DNA of 64,000 bases from Coniferiporia sulphurascens (GCA_002794785.1 NBBA01000002.1:1860001-1924000), one strand, 5' to 3'. Counted from the first letter of the stretch, positions 12,103-24,019 are shown. Numbers and translations are program-made. Notes: a model not told the origin generated them from the letters alone.

Positions 12103-12585
12103 AAAAACGCAACAAGGCACCGATGTCGCATTTCTCTCGCCTGCAGATGGGGGAGGACATTACTCTTGACGACGGGACGGTGCTGCACGGCGTTCCGAAA
12201 CGACTCGGACCTGGACCCAAGCTGGTCATCCTTGGCGATACATACGATCCGCCGTCCGCCTGCGATCGGCGCTGACCTGTTGATCCACGAAGCGACAAAT
12301 ACGTATCTCCCTGGTATTGATCTTGCAACGCACGGGGAGAATACAGAGGAGACCGTAGAGGCCCGTACGCGTAGCCGAGGTAAAAAGACACCTCAAATGG
12401 TAGGACGCTTTGCACGTTCAAATGGGGCCCGACGACTCGCCTTGAACCATTTCAGCGCACGCTACAAGGGAGACGACGACATAAATGAAGAAGCGAAGGT
12501 GGTAATGGATACAATTAAAGGACTCGCAAAGAAGGAGTTCGGAGGCGAGGTCGTGTATGCAAGGGATTTTATGACTACTGTATAA
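12103..12585 (+). pseudogene. Truncated tRNase Z duplicate 1
   Basis: This is a copy of the last exon of the tRNase Z at 2063-3531, starting at RNKAPMSH and running to the C-terminus (LALNHFSARYKGDDD, FMTTV). The N-terminal two thirds, including the metal-binding HxHxDH motif, are absent. Around 12250-12275 about 8 bases are missing compared with the parent, which breaks the frame (GDTYDPPSACDRR then stop; LLIHEATN continues in another frame). It cannot encode an active enzyme. It lies tail to tail with P450 C exactly as the parent does with P450 A, showing that both were copied as one block. Confidence 0.88.
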
Positions 12586-12749
12586 ACGTTTCCCAATCTC
12601 GATAGAAACCGTCTGCTAACTTATAAAGCGTGATCATGAAGTATATAGTCGTTAATATAATACTCCCCTCATAGTCTTATTGTAAACCTGAACTTTTGAA
12701 GGTCAGGGGTGTGGCTGATACTACGACGTTGAGAATATTGCTTATTTTA

Positions 12750-12863
12750 GGGCCCGTTCGGTTGCATTTTTTCACACGGTCATGATTTCCAAAAATCACG
12801 ATTTACGCAAGTGCGGATTGCGGTAGAGGTACTGTACTGCAATCGAACGGGCTGGACCTACTT
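12750..12863. mobile_element. Short MITE-like insert
   Basis: A stretch of about 110 bp is bounded by gggcccgttcggttgca on the left and tgcaatcgaacgggct on the right, which are inverted copies of one another. It interrupts a flank that is uninterrupted beside P450 A (near 3660). The superfamily is uncertain because I cannot define the target duplication cleanly (TTA or TTTAG are possible). Confidence 0.5.
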
Positions 12864-13066
12864 TAGAGCATAATACGATTACGGATTGCATAAATATCAC
12901 TCACTGCAGATTCTCGCAGAGATCGAGGGCCATCACGTTAAGCACGAGAATTCTTGAGATTTCGAGTTACTGTCATATTATACAATTTACGAGAAAGGCC
13001 TGAATGGCTTTGCCTAACTTCGATGGTCTGCAGACTACCTACTTATTTGAGATGGGAAACTACTAA

Positions 13067-15387
13067 TCAGCACTTCGCCCGCTTTCTGAACAGCACATTG
13101 GCCGTTGGGTTCGGGGTCAGTCGTGTGCCCAAATACACATTCTCCGGCCGTACTCCTTCGACCTCCAACTTCACGTCATACGTGAGTAGGAGATGAGCCA
13201 TCATGGCTTTCAGCTCATTAACTGCGAAGAACCTGCCGGGACTGTTGAATCGCACAAAAGACAACATACAAGGAAAGAAGAAAAATTAGTCCTGTCGTAG
13301 AAGAGGTTGCAAAGAAATGAATTGCGCACCAAGCATGCCGACCGTGTCCGAACGCTAGATAGTCCGCGCTCGTTGCAACCATTTGATGCTTTGTGCTTTC
13401 ATCTGCACTACCTTCACGCATATTCGCAAAGCGGAACCCGTCGAATTTAGCCGCATCCGAATAATTCGCATCGTCAAGGTGCGTAGCACTCGCATTGCAT
13501 GCGACAAATGTTCCCGCAGGGAGGAACGTCCCGTCTGAAAGTGTGTAATCGACGAGCACCTTGCGGTTTATCGTTACTGATATCATCGAAAACCCATCTT
13601 CAGACAACTTGTATGGCTGAAAGCGTTAGCACTCACGCAGGTTGACACCGTTCAGTCGTTGACTTTCCTTCAAGAAACTATCAAGCTTCCACATTTTCGT
13701 CATTGCAACCTTGGACCAGCCGTCTTGCGCAATCACGCGCTCGACTTCCTCTCTCAATGGGGCGATATATCCCGGTTCAAGAGCGAGGTGGAATAGCGCA
13801 TGCGTGAAGCTCTATGAGTAATGAGTAAAATTAGGCCAAATAAATGCGCCGGGAGGGGGAGGGGAATGTTAATAATTTAGCGCAGCGTTTATTTGTACAA
13901 TTGCAGCATGCAGCAAAAAGTGCTCACATTTGCCGACGTGTGAATGGCGGCGAAGTTGACTAAAAGCATCCTAGTCGTCAGTTTATAGACGCTCCGCTTC
14001 TCGTCCTCGGGCGCCTCATCCATGAGCCAGGTCAGCATGTCGGCCTACAATTTGCAAGATCCAACAAAGACGTGGTATCACATGCACGATGGAAATGAAC
14101 AACAAACTTAGATGCAAATCCATTTCCTCTCACCGGCTTGTCAGGCCAATCCTCTCCGTGCTCATCATATTGACGTATCCTGTCCTTAATCAAGGGTGCT
14201 AGATGTTTCATTCCTCGGCGGATGCTCTGCGACTTCGAAGAGAGGAGCACTCCGACGACCCTAGCCGATAAATAGCGACCCGTTTAGTACAAAAGTTAGA
14301 GTCTAAGGCAGACGGTATTACTTACGGACGTAGAAATTCGGGGAATTTGTTGATTTTCAAGGCAGTTTCCGCAACAGAAATAGCGAATTGCACATTTAGG
14401 TCGATATAATCAGGATCTCGGCCTGTGCAGGAAAGCAAGCTCAGTACCTCGCACGCACTAACAAAATGCCCCGTGTTACTCACATAGAGGAAGGCCCACG
14501 AAAAGTCTGTTGCTAGTCCTACAGACAACACTTCTCATAACACGTAGGGCGGGGACCGCGATCCACTCTGAGGATAACATTAATTTAGACGACTGTAGAT
14601 GCAAATTTAGTCCACGAATCATACCGTCACCCTTCGTTACAATCAAATCTTCAAAAGCGTGCGCGATCTCGTCACTGACGTCGGGAAATCGTGAAGTCAA
14701 GCAGCGGGTCAGCTGCAAACGGACGATATCAAGGTGGTAACGATGCTCGATTGTATGACTTCCAATTGTCCAGGGTGCCGCAAGAATCTGCGCAGAAGTG
14801 GAATAAGCATATCGAATGATGTAGATTTAAGCAACAAACAACAATCTGGACCACTCACCTCGCCGAACGCTTCGGCAAATGAGACTTTGTCATCAGAAGC
14901 TTTCCTAATTTCTTCAACAAGCTCCGATTTGTTAATAATGACTGTCCATCGTTCAAGCCCGGGAACTTTGAATGCCCCCTTTCCGTACTGTATAAAAAAT
15001 GGCAAGGTCAGATGTAGGACGCTTTACGACGTTCTAGTCACATAAATACCTTTTTGTAGCCTTCGTTCAAAACTGTTTTCGCGTTCGAAAGAAAATCATA
15101 TGCACCGAAATAGGACCACAGTATAGTAGAGCACTCTGCCGGAACGAGTACCTGGATAAAAATGAAAGTAATTGAGATGATAAATTCAGGGTCGTTAGTT
15201 CAGGTTATTTTCCATGACCACTTACGGTACGTTTCCTGGCTCTAGAATACTGTACGGCGGACACCAAGGCGATAGAGAGCCAAGCGAAGATATACTTGTG
15301 ATAGTTCGATAAGCCGGAGTCGTTGGTGCTCAAGAGCGAGAGGACGGGCGTCGCGACAGAGTGGTTGAAGAAATCCATCTTGTTCAT
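13067..15387 (-). CDS. Cytochrome P450 copy C
   Basis: This is the third copy, starting with MNKMDFF at 15387. The same landmarks are in order: an anchor, YGKGAFKVPGLERW, LTSRFPDVSDEIAHAFEDLIVTKGD, RDPDYIDLNVQFAISVAE, ESQR, FDGFRF, heme loop FGHGRHACPGRFFA across the last intron, and end LFRKRAKC. Compared with A and B it carries the MISVTINRKVL variant after the K-helix, shared with D and E. The 5' flank stays similar to its siblings only to about 15815, then breaks off. The gene looks intact by eye. Substrate unknown. Confidence 0.83.
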
Positions 15388-16852
15388 TCGACACAATAGT
15401 GGAATGAACAAAACAGCAAGCCCGGGAATACTCTAACTGCAGACCTTGTGCGAGGACCATTTATACCGATCAGTCACAAGCGACGTCCCCTTTTTTGAAG
15501 CCTATACTCGGTTAACGTTCTTAGAGCTCCGGCCTTTCAGCCTTGTGTCCAGTTTCTCTGTGCATCTAGAAGTTCCGTAGTATTGCGAAGGCATAGCCCT
15601 GTGAACAAGAGAAGTCCAGAGTCGTAAAATGACGTCTAAACGGGTGAACGGGCGCCGTCCTTCCGGGAACTTCGTATATGCCATCACGAATGGTGTGCCG
15701 TATTGTGGTTCGCTCGACATCATGAGTACTTCGTCAGATCTACTACGGCTACCAACCATACTACTGTATACTTATTAGTGCAAGTGAGCAAACGGTCGAT
15801 TATGCTTACTAATGTTATTGATGAGATATGCTCGGTCCAGAACAAAGCACATAGAACTCTTTTATATAAAACTACCCGATGAGATATGCTAGACACTAGT
15901 CAGATATAAAACTATAAAAGATATCTAAATAGCTCACCTTAGTCCAGAACAAAGAATATAGGACTGAGGTGTAAATGAAAATTTTTCGTCGGCTATATGC
16001 ACCGTCCGAAGAAGGAAACTAGATTACTAACAAGTATACAGTAGGGCCAGCTGCGCGGGAAGACCCGATACCTTTTTCTTAGGGCTAAAAAAATACATAT
16101 ATATGGAGTAATTAGGGCCGTATATTAATAACAAGGAATAAACCCCTATTTGGTTGAACATGTTGCTACCGCTTTCAGGACTGTCTGTATTTCGGATATG
16201 GCGGTAAGAGGAGAAAAGGCTTGTAATACCGCAGTAGAATGGATTGATCCAATCCCGTCACTGACAGGGAGCCGATCATAGCATATAATAAAGATCTGAT
16301 CTTTACTTACTACAAGCACCTACAATATGCTATTAAGGATCAGATTAGTAGTAAGGATCTGTCCATTTTTACACAAGTACCAGAGCCACACCGATGGAAA
16401 AAAGCATGCTGTTGTAGTCATCAACCTGAGGGGTAAAGTCCGATAAATACTTCCAAGGGCGTTAAATCCCTTAAGTCATGGATTACGCACGAGGTTGAAA
16501 AGCGGGGCAACCAACTTCTTTCCATTGTCCGAAAGGTAATGTCCGTCATCCGCCTTTAATTTACTATGTCCCCGGGTGTATATAATCATTCGAGCTGCGC
16601 GTTTGGCACTGGATATCAACTACTTTCGGCAGATTCCTGACGATTAGTAACTGGGTAAGCCGCCGGCTATCCCGGGAAATCCCGTGCAAGCCACACGACG
16701 CGTCCGCGTCGCCCGGACGAGGCATCTGTTCACCGGATCCGAGTCCGCAACGACGGCACAGGTAGAACTTTGCTCTCGAGACTCACTCAAACAAATCGTA
16801 TTGGCGTGCTGCTGCCTGACATAAGACCAGGAAGAACTGAAAGCCGTTGGAA
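15388..16852. other. P450 C flank, AT-rich unique DNA and APC8-like promoter remnant
   Basis: No gene was recognised. Bases 15388-15815 match the other P450 5' flanks. From 15815 the DNA is AT-rich with short internal duplications (gatgagatatgct, gtccagaacaaag and tataaaact each twice within 150 bp). From about 16600 the base composition becomes GC-rich and leads into the APC8 pseudogene. It includes ACGCGT at 16698-16703, the core of fungal MCB cell-cycle elements. Confidence 0.5.
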
Positions 16853-19135
16853 ATGGACGGAGATGTCGTGACCGCCCTGCGGAGAGCCGTGACAGGCTGC
16901 TCGGACAGAGGCCTCTAGTCGAAGTGGTGCGCTTACCGCTTAGTTGATATGTCCAACTGTACGACGGCAATATGAACGTTCTACATCAACAGAGAATCCG
17001 AGCTCTTACTTGCAATCCCGGCGGAGCGCCGAAAGATCGCAGGGTCCGCGCAGTCCGCTACGGCAATGGACTTGGATGCGGACGCTGGGCTCGAGGTGGA
17101 TGAGGAAGACACGCTCGCGGCTGCCCGTGCACTCAGTGAGGCTAAAGAGCACATGTGCGCATCACGCTTGCTTGGTGAGTGCAGGATTGCGCGCGGCCGG
17201 TTTATGCGCTAGTACTTTGACTTTCTGGTGCGTAGACACGTCATGTCTGGGGCCCGAGCCCGCTACGCATAAGTACAAGCACGGGAGCTGACTGAATTCA
17301 AAGGCAGAGGAGAAGCGTGCGCTGAGGGACTGGCATAACCTTGACTGTAAGACGTGTCTGCCGTTTCTTGTGATGCTTGTTGCGCGTTTATATGCTGATC
17401 TCTTCAAAGATTCATTGACACAGAACAGTAAGTAGGGACAGGCCTAGTGCACGTTCTACGTCCTCACTCGCAATTCCCGCCCAGCGAAGACTTCACATGT
17501 TCCGTATCAGCTTCCCATATCGGTTAACATAGACATACCGGAGCTTCTGGAGATGGTCTCGGATGAGACAGATCCATGGTTACTATTTCTGTGCGTCCGT
17601 ACTTCCACACTAGATCAACCTGAGCCGCGAACAATGAGCCTTTAGCAAGGCTTTATTTCTGAAGCGGTTAGTGCGAAGGGAAGAAGCCGTCGAGGCAGCA
17701 ATACTTTCTATCAAAGGCTATCCCTGGAACTGGTCGGCATGGCCGCTCCTCGCTAGTTAACTGTATGAGCGATCGGGATGAAGTGAGTGATCCCCTCCCT
17801 TCCCCTTGACGTTTTTCCAGTCTTACTGACATGAAGGCACTACAAGCTTGGTGCCGTCATCCCCCTCATAGATGTCCCATCGGACCATCCGCTCATCGAG
17901 TTCTTCACGACGAAAGTCATCGTCGACTTGCATGCTCCAGTTGAAGAAGATCTCATCGTGTGTGAATATCTCCTTGAGGCCAACTTCTTTCCGAAGAGTG
18001 CATGGCTCATGGACCTGCGGGCGGCCATTCTATACCATTTACATGGTATATTCGCTCATATTACTCGCTTGTATACGCGCCAGAACTCACGTCCCGCCTC
18101 GGTTCCACACTTCCACCGCTCCGAGGCATAGTTTAACGCGATAATGAAGAATGACCCGATGCGGCTCGACGACATCGATCCTCTCAAATATCCTGTACGT
18201 CGCAGAGAATCGTGTGAAGCTCTCCAAGCTTGCGCATTATTACCTGAGCATCGACATGGACCGGCCCGAGGTGTGCTGCATGGTCGGAAACCACTACTCG
18301 CTGCGCGGGGAGCCCGAACGCGCGATCCAGTACTTCCGCCACGCAACAGAGCTGGACCAGTCTTACCTTCCCGCGTGGGCGCTTATGGGCCATGAGTACG
18401 TGGAGATCAAGAACTCACAAGCTGCGATCGAGTCGTATCGAAGGGCGATTGGTAGGTACTATTGAACCTCCGGAATACACCGCCCCTGACGTCTGTTCTC
18501 TCAGACGTCAACCGAAAGGATTACAGGGCGTGGTACGGCCTCGGTCAGGCCTACGAGCTTCTTAATATGGATCAATAATCCTTGCATTACTACCAGCGAG
18601 CAACTGCTTTACGGTATCTCAATCTCCTTTATATTAATAACTTTTCTAATCAAGTCGATAAAGACCGTACGATGTTCGCATCTGGCAAGCACAGGGAATG
18701 TGCTACGAGGAAATGGGACGGTACGTACGCTCCCGAGCATCATTGTTCTTACAGCACCTGAGGCGCGGACGTCCCGTCACGCTTCTTTTTTTCTTGAAGA
18801 CCCCGGGAAGCTATCGAGTGCCTCGAGCGCGCACGCACGCCTCGGTTCGGACCCTACCGAAACAGCCTTAGGCACGTGGCTTGCCAAGCTTTTCGACGAG
18901 ATCGAGGACTACCGTTCTGCCGTAGGCTACCACCAGCACATAACCGAAACCTCACTATGTGCGTTCCCCACGCACCCTTTTCTCCTCTTCCTCTTCCTCT
19001 TCCTCTTCCACCCCATTGTACTAGCACCCGCGAACTCGAACTGATTGCTCCACTGCAGACGAAAACAAGCCGACGTTCCAGTTCCTTGCAACAGGGGTCA
19101 CGCGTCAGTACTTATGGGGCGTGAAGGTTAACTTA
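16853..19135 (+). pseudogene. APC8: Decayed APC8/CDC23 (anaphase-promoting complex TPR subunit)
   Basis: Recognisable APC8 segments follow in order: MDGDVVTALRRAV (16853), ESELLLAIPAERR (near 17000), EEKRALRDWHNLDCK (near 17310), DLHAPVEEDLIVCEYLLEANFF (17925), the MRLDDID / SNILYVAENRVKLSKLAHYY block (18160-18240), and TPR sequence RPEVCCMVGNHYSLRGEPERAIQYF to [20 protein letters not shown] (18260-18570). Disruptions include TAG after CSDRGL, TAG in the RSEA*FNAIMK stretch (18129), a one-base frameshift at about 18180, and TAA within MDQ*SLHYYQ (18577). Similarity ends at about 19130 before the C-terminal TPRs are complete. The functional gene, essential in fungi, must lie elsewhere. Confidence 0.85.
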
Positions 19136-19260
19136 GTACCACTGCTGTGAGCCTCTATTCTCCCTCACGGCATCTGGAACAGTGGAGCCTGGCCTGCCAT
19201 ACCCATCACCAACTCAAATTCGAATATATCGACATCATCTCCTTCTAATCACCTCGCATC

Positions 19261-19650
19261 TCAAATGGGAAGCGAGATGATAGTGAAATGAACATGATCC
19301 GAGACGCTACAAGGGATGCGTAGTAAATAGCGTACTACTCTCACATTCCCTTCGCTCGCGCCTGCAACTCTCTTTCTGGTTCCCATTTCTTCTCGGTCTT
19401 TGCTGGCAGGAGCGGACAAAGAGGGGATATCGACTTGCGAACTAGGGTTTGCATCCTCATCAAACATCGCACCTGTCGGCAACAGGACATTGACATCTTT
19501 ATAGTCAATCGCACCCTTGCTGGCTTTAAATTCAAAGGCATGAATGACGCCGGCCCATAAACATTTGATGCCTTGAGCACCTTTCAAGCTGTGATCATTC
19601 TGCTTCCCATCTGCAACGGCGCGGTCTTCACCTTTGAGGACGACTGTCAC
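19261..19650 (-). CDS. Hypothetical protein fragment
   Basis: This is an open frame of 129 codons beginning MTVVLKGEDRAVADGKQNDHS. The first 70 residues look protein-like (IKCLWAGVIHAFEFKASKG, then DYKDVNVLLP); the rest is low-complexity and probably past the real end. I do not recognise a family. Its start abuts the border of the inverted P450 D unit at about 19655, and a piece of unit border sequence (tacaagggatgcgtag) lies inside its 3' end. It may therefore be a gene remnant cut by the rearrangement. Confidence 0.3.
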   Translation of the reverse strand: MTVVLKGEDRAVADGKQNDHSLKGAQGIKCLWAGVIHAFEFKASKGAIDYKDVNVLLPTGAMFDEDANPSSQVDIPSLSAPASKDREEMGTRKRVAGASEGNVRVVRYLLRIPCSVSDHVHFTIISLPI

Positions 19651-19654
19651 TTAC

Positions 19655-21297
19655 TAGATCTTTATTCGTCGTCCTAGCATGACCTCTTTATTAATTTTCT
19701 ACTCGTGCTAGATGATGAAAACGGGGGAGGGACAGCTTCGCTAGCAAAGCCCGACATACCTTCCTGAATGTCATCTTTTTTGCTTATTTAACTATGTTGA
19801 TGTATGTGGGGAGCCCACATAGAGGGGTGGGGCGCAAGGCTACGCCACAGAAGTCAAGTTTATTTACTCAGTATAATTGAGCAGAGGATGGCCTTTTTTA
19901 AGGTCAGCTTGAGGGAAGGGAGGATGTTCTCACCTGGGGGGGGCACACACTCAAGCTACCGCTGACTAATCTAGCTTTTTGGCAGCCCGGATAACTGGAG
20001 GGCTTCGCCCCCCAATAATACTTATTGCTTTTTTGGGTCTATTCCTGTGAAATTGCATCCAGAATTTCACCTTTTTTCAGTCTCGGATAAGAAGCTCATT
20101 GTAGTAGAGTCACGGAGGCAAACGAGAAAACCACACACAAGTACTGGAGCACGTCAATCACTGAGCATGGTAAAGGCTGTCCTGTCAAGCTGCAAAAACG
20201 AAGGACTTTGGCCCGCTCCCTCTCCTGAAAAAAATCACGGTCGACTTGTCCTTGAACATAAGACCGTTAATTGGAGAATTCCGAACTTGCGGACTGCTAA
20301 CATTTATACAGAGAACTTTCTGATTACAAGCACCTGTATTAACTAACAAATAATGACAGTACGGAGCTACCTGGGCCGCCAAAGCTTGACACATCCTGAA
20401 AGTGGAAGTCTTGGAATTGAAAGGGAAGACGTAACAAAAGTAGTACGCAAACGGGAGTACGTTGAAGAAGAGCAGAAAACATCATACAGTAATGAAGATC
20501 ACGAGTGAAGGGGCCGGAAAGAAGCAGACCTACTAAAACAGGATTGAATATGGGCGCCGACACTCGTGAGAAGATGACGGGAAGTGGAAAAACTGAGAGG
20601 AAACCATGAGGAGAGGGAGAGGGATTGAAACCTGGACTTAAAGGTAAGCGTCGGGAAAATTGGATTTTGCAGTGGCAACGAAATCGGAGTTCGAAATTGA
20701 GAATAAGAATAGTTGTCTCTTCTGAAGAACCTTAATGAGCAAGTTTTTAAAAAATTACTCTGCGGTTCTCACTCAGAGTAAGCGAGTTATTCTCGATTCA
20801 CGACGCTCAGTATTAGTATGGCGTCCAATCTCTTCCCCTCTGGAACATGGCATGTCGCAGCCGTTGTATGGGTTTATAGCATTAGTAAGCATAATCGACC
20901 ATTTGCTCGCTGACACTAATAAGTATAGTATAGTTGGTAGCCGTAGTAGCGGTGGATTTGACGAAGTACTCATGAGTCTAGCGAACCACAAAGCAGCACA
21001 CCATTCGTGATAGCATATACGAAGTTCCCGGAAGGACGGCGCCCGTTCACCCGTTTAGACGTCATTTTACGACTTCTTGTTCACAGGGTTATGTCTTCAC
21101 AATACTACGGAACTTCTAGATGCACAGAGAAACTGGACACAAGGCTGAAAGGCCGGAGCTCTAAGAATGTTAACCGAGTATAGGCTTCAAAAAAGGGGAC
21201 GTCGCTTGTGACTGATTGGTATAAATGGTCCTCGCACAAGGTCTGCAGTCGGAGTATTCCCCGACTTGCTGTTTTGTCCATTCCACTATTGTGCCGA
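19655..21297. repeat. Conserved 5' flank of P450 D (inverted), with a 230-bp insert
   Basis: This is the reverse complement of the flanks at 10543-12010 and 37016-38440. From about 20040 to 21600 it is nearly identical to E; small ORFs translate to the same sequence in both. Between about 19790 and 20022 it carries DNA absent from B and E, containing a GC-rich imperfect palindrome (ggggagcccacatag) and a run of eight G. Confidence 0.6.
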
Positions 21298-23650
21298 ATG
21301 AACAAGATGGATTTCTTCAACCACTCTGTCGCGACGCCCGTCCTCTCGCTCTTGAGCACCAACGACTCCGGCTTATCGAACTATCACAAGTATATCTTCG
21401 CTTGGCTCTCTGTCGCCTTGGTGTCCGCCGTACAGTATTCTAGAGCCAGGAAACGTGCCGTACGTGGTCGTGCAAAATAACCTGAACTAACAACCCTGAA
21501 TTTATCATCTCAATTACTTTCATTTTTATCCAGGTACTCGTTCCGGCAGAGTGCTCTACTATACTTTGGTCCTATTTCGGTGCATATGATTTTCTTTCGA
21601 ATGCGAAAACGATTTTGAATGAAGGCTACAAAAAGGTATTTATATGTCTAGAACGTCGTAAAGCGTCCGGCATCTGACCTTGCCACTTTTAATACAGTAC
21701 GGAAAAGGGGCATTCAAAGTTCCCAGGTTTGAACGATGGACAGTCATTATTAACAAATCGGAGCTTGTTGAAGAAATTAGGAAAGCTTCTGATGACAAAG
21801 TCTCATTTGCCGAAGCGTTCGGCGAGGTGAGAGGTCCAGATTGTTGTTTGTTGCTTGGGTCCACATCATTCGGTATGCTTATTCGACTTTTTCACAGATT
21901 ATTGCGGCACCCTGGACAATTGGAAGTCATACAGTCGAGAATCCTTACCACCTTGATATCGTCCGTTTGCAACTGACCCGCTGCTTGACTTCACGATTTC
22001 CCGACGTCAGTGACGAGATCGCGCACGCTTTTGAAGATTTGATTGTAACGAAGGGTGACGGTATGATTCGTGGACTAAATTTGCATCTACAGTCATCTAA
22101 ATTAATGTTATCCTTAGAGTGGATCGCGGTCCCCGCCCTACGTGTTATGAGAAGTGTTGTCTGTAGGACTAGCAACAGACTTTTCGTGGGCCTTCCTCTA
22201 TGTGAGTAAAACAGGGCATTTTGCTAGTGCGTGCGAGATACTGAGCCTGTTTTCCTGCGCAGGCCGAGATCCTGATTATATCGACTTAAATGTGCAATTC
22301 GCTATTTCTGTTACGGAAACTGCCTTGAAAATCAACAAGTTCCCTGAATTTCTACGTCCGTAAGTCATCCCGTCTGCTTTAGACTCTAAATTTTGTACTA
22401 AACGAGTCGCTATTTATCGGCTAGGGTCGTCGGAGCGTTCCTCTCTTCTAAATCGCGGAGCATCCGCCGAGGAATGAAACATCTAGCACCCTTGATTAAG
22501 GACAGGATACGTCAATATGATGAGCACGGAGAGGATTGGCCTGACAAGCCGGTGAGAGGAAATGGATTTGCATCTAAGTTTGTTGTTCATTCCCATCGTG
22601 CATGTGATACCACGTCTTTGTTGGATCTTGCAAATTGTAGGCCGATATGCTGACCTGGCTCATGGATGAGGGGCCTGAGGACGAGAAGCGGAGCGTCTAT
22701 AAACTGACGACTAGAATGCTTTTAGTCAACTTCGCCGCTATTCATTCATCGGCAAATGTGAGCACCTTTTGCTGCATGTTGCAAGTGTACAATTAAAACT
22801 GCGCTAACATTAACATCCCCCTCCCTCCCGGCGATGTTAATTGGCCTGATTTTACTCATAGAGCTTCACGCATGCGCTATTCCACCTCGCCTTTGAACCG
22901 GAATACATCGCCCCATTGAGAGAGGAAGTCGAGCGCGTGATTGCGCAAGACGGTTGGTCCAAGGTCGCAATGACGAAAATGTGGAAGCTTGATAGTTTTT
23001 TGAAGGAAAGCCAACGACTGAACGGTATTGACTTGAGTGAGTGGTAACACTCTCAGCCGTACGAGTTGTCTGAAGATGGGTTTTCGATGATATCAGTAAC
23101 GATAAACCGCAAGGTGCTCGTCGATTACACACTTTCAGACGGGACGTTCCTCCCTGCGGGAACATTTGTCGCATGCAATGCGAGTGCTACGCACCTTGAC
23201 GATGCGAATTATTCGGATGCGGCTAAATTCGACGGGTTCCGCTTTGCGAATATGCGTGAAGGTAGTGCAGATGAAAGCACAAAGCATCAGATGGTTGCAA
23301 CGAGCGCGGACTATCTGGTGTTCGGACACGGTCGGCATGCTTGGTGCGCAATTCATTTCTTTGCAATCTCTTCTACGACAGGACTAATTTTTCGCATTTC
23401 TTTGTATGTTGTCTTTTGTGATCCAACAGTCCCGGCAGGTTCTTCGCAGTTAATGAGCTGAAAGCCATGATGGCTCATCTCCTACTCACGTATGACGTGA
23501 AGTTGGAGGTCGAAGGAGTACGGCCGGAGAATGTGTATTTGGGCACACAACTGACCCCAAACCCAACGGCCAATGTGCTGTTCAGAAAGCGGGCGAAGTG
23601 CTGATTAGTAGTTTCCCATCTCAAATAAGTAGGTAGTCTGCAGACCATCG
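20040..23650 (+). repeat. Left arm of long inverted repeat (P450 unit D)
   Basis: The whole unit, P450 D plus its 5' flank, is an inverted copy of 34660-38310 (unit E). The arms are about 3.6 kb and are separated by about 11 kb of retroelement-rich DNA. Identity is highest from 20050 to 21680 and lower in the 3' half of the gene. Confidence 0.8.
21298..23604 (+). CDS. Cytochrome P450 copy D (inverted)
   Basis: This is the only copy on +. Its exons can be read directly: MNKMDFF anchor exon, VLVPAECSTILWSYFGAYDFL, YGKGAFKVPRFERW (21702), IIAAPWTIGSHTVENPYHLD, EWIAVPALRVMRSVVCRTSNRL, RDPDYIDLNVQFA, VVGAFLSSKSRSIRRGMKHLAPL, ADMLTWLMDEG, I-helix NFAAIHSSANSFTHALFHLA, ExxR in LKESQRLNG, a 39-nt intron at 23037-23075, then NGFSMISVTINRK, FDGFRF, the split-cysteine heme loop and LFRKRAKC. 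No disabling change was seen. The first half matches copy E almost perfectly and the second half matches copy C, suggesting gene conversion or unequal exchange. Confidence 0.84.
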
Positions 23651-23904
23651 AAGTTAGGCAAAGCCATTCAGGCCTTTCTCGTAAACTTACCTTTTTTTGA
23701 TGTGAGTCATTAATATTCATTTCTCGTATTTTCCACAGCCTCAGAATCATATACACGTATTCCCGTGGAAGCGGCTCAGAGAGATTCCAGGTGATCGTTA
23801 GTGATTATGATTTCTCTGATTGTGGCTGAGTAGACGTCCACTCGGTGCCATCACATGATGTCGGCCCAGTAGGTTGGGATTTAATATGTGCAGGGATTCG
23901 AAGA

Positions 23905-24019
23905 AAAACGCAACAAGGCACCGATGTCGCATCTCGCTCGTTTGCAGAGAGAGGTGGACATCACTCTTGACGACGGGACGGTGCTGCACGGCGTACCGAA
24001 ACGACCTGGACGCAAGTTG
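23905..24019 (+). pseudogene. Truncated tRNase Z duplicate 2
   Basis: About 115 bp match the tRNase Z last exon from RNKAPMSHLARLQR to VPKRPGRKL, then break off into unrelated AT-rich DNA. The upstream 35 bp (ttgggatttaatatgtgcagggattcgaag) are the same unit border found before duplicate 1 and at 38.5 kb. This marks the stub of a further, deleted P450/tRNase Z unit in + orientation. Confidence 0.85.

Noticed and set aside
12080..12110. Possible tRNA gene at the unit border
   Set aside because: Only a T-loop-like string is present; no D-arm, anticodon arm or pairing acceptor stem can be formed.
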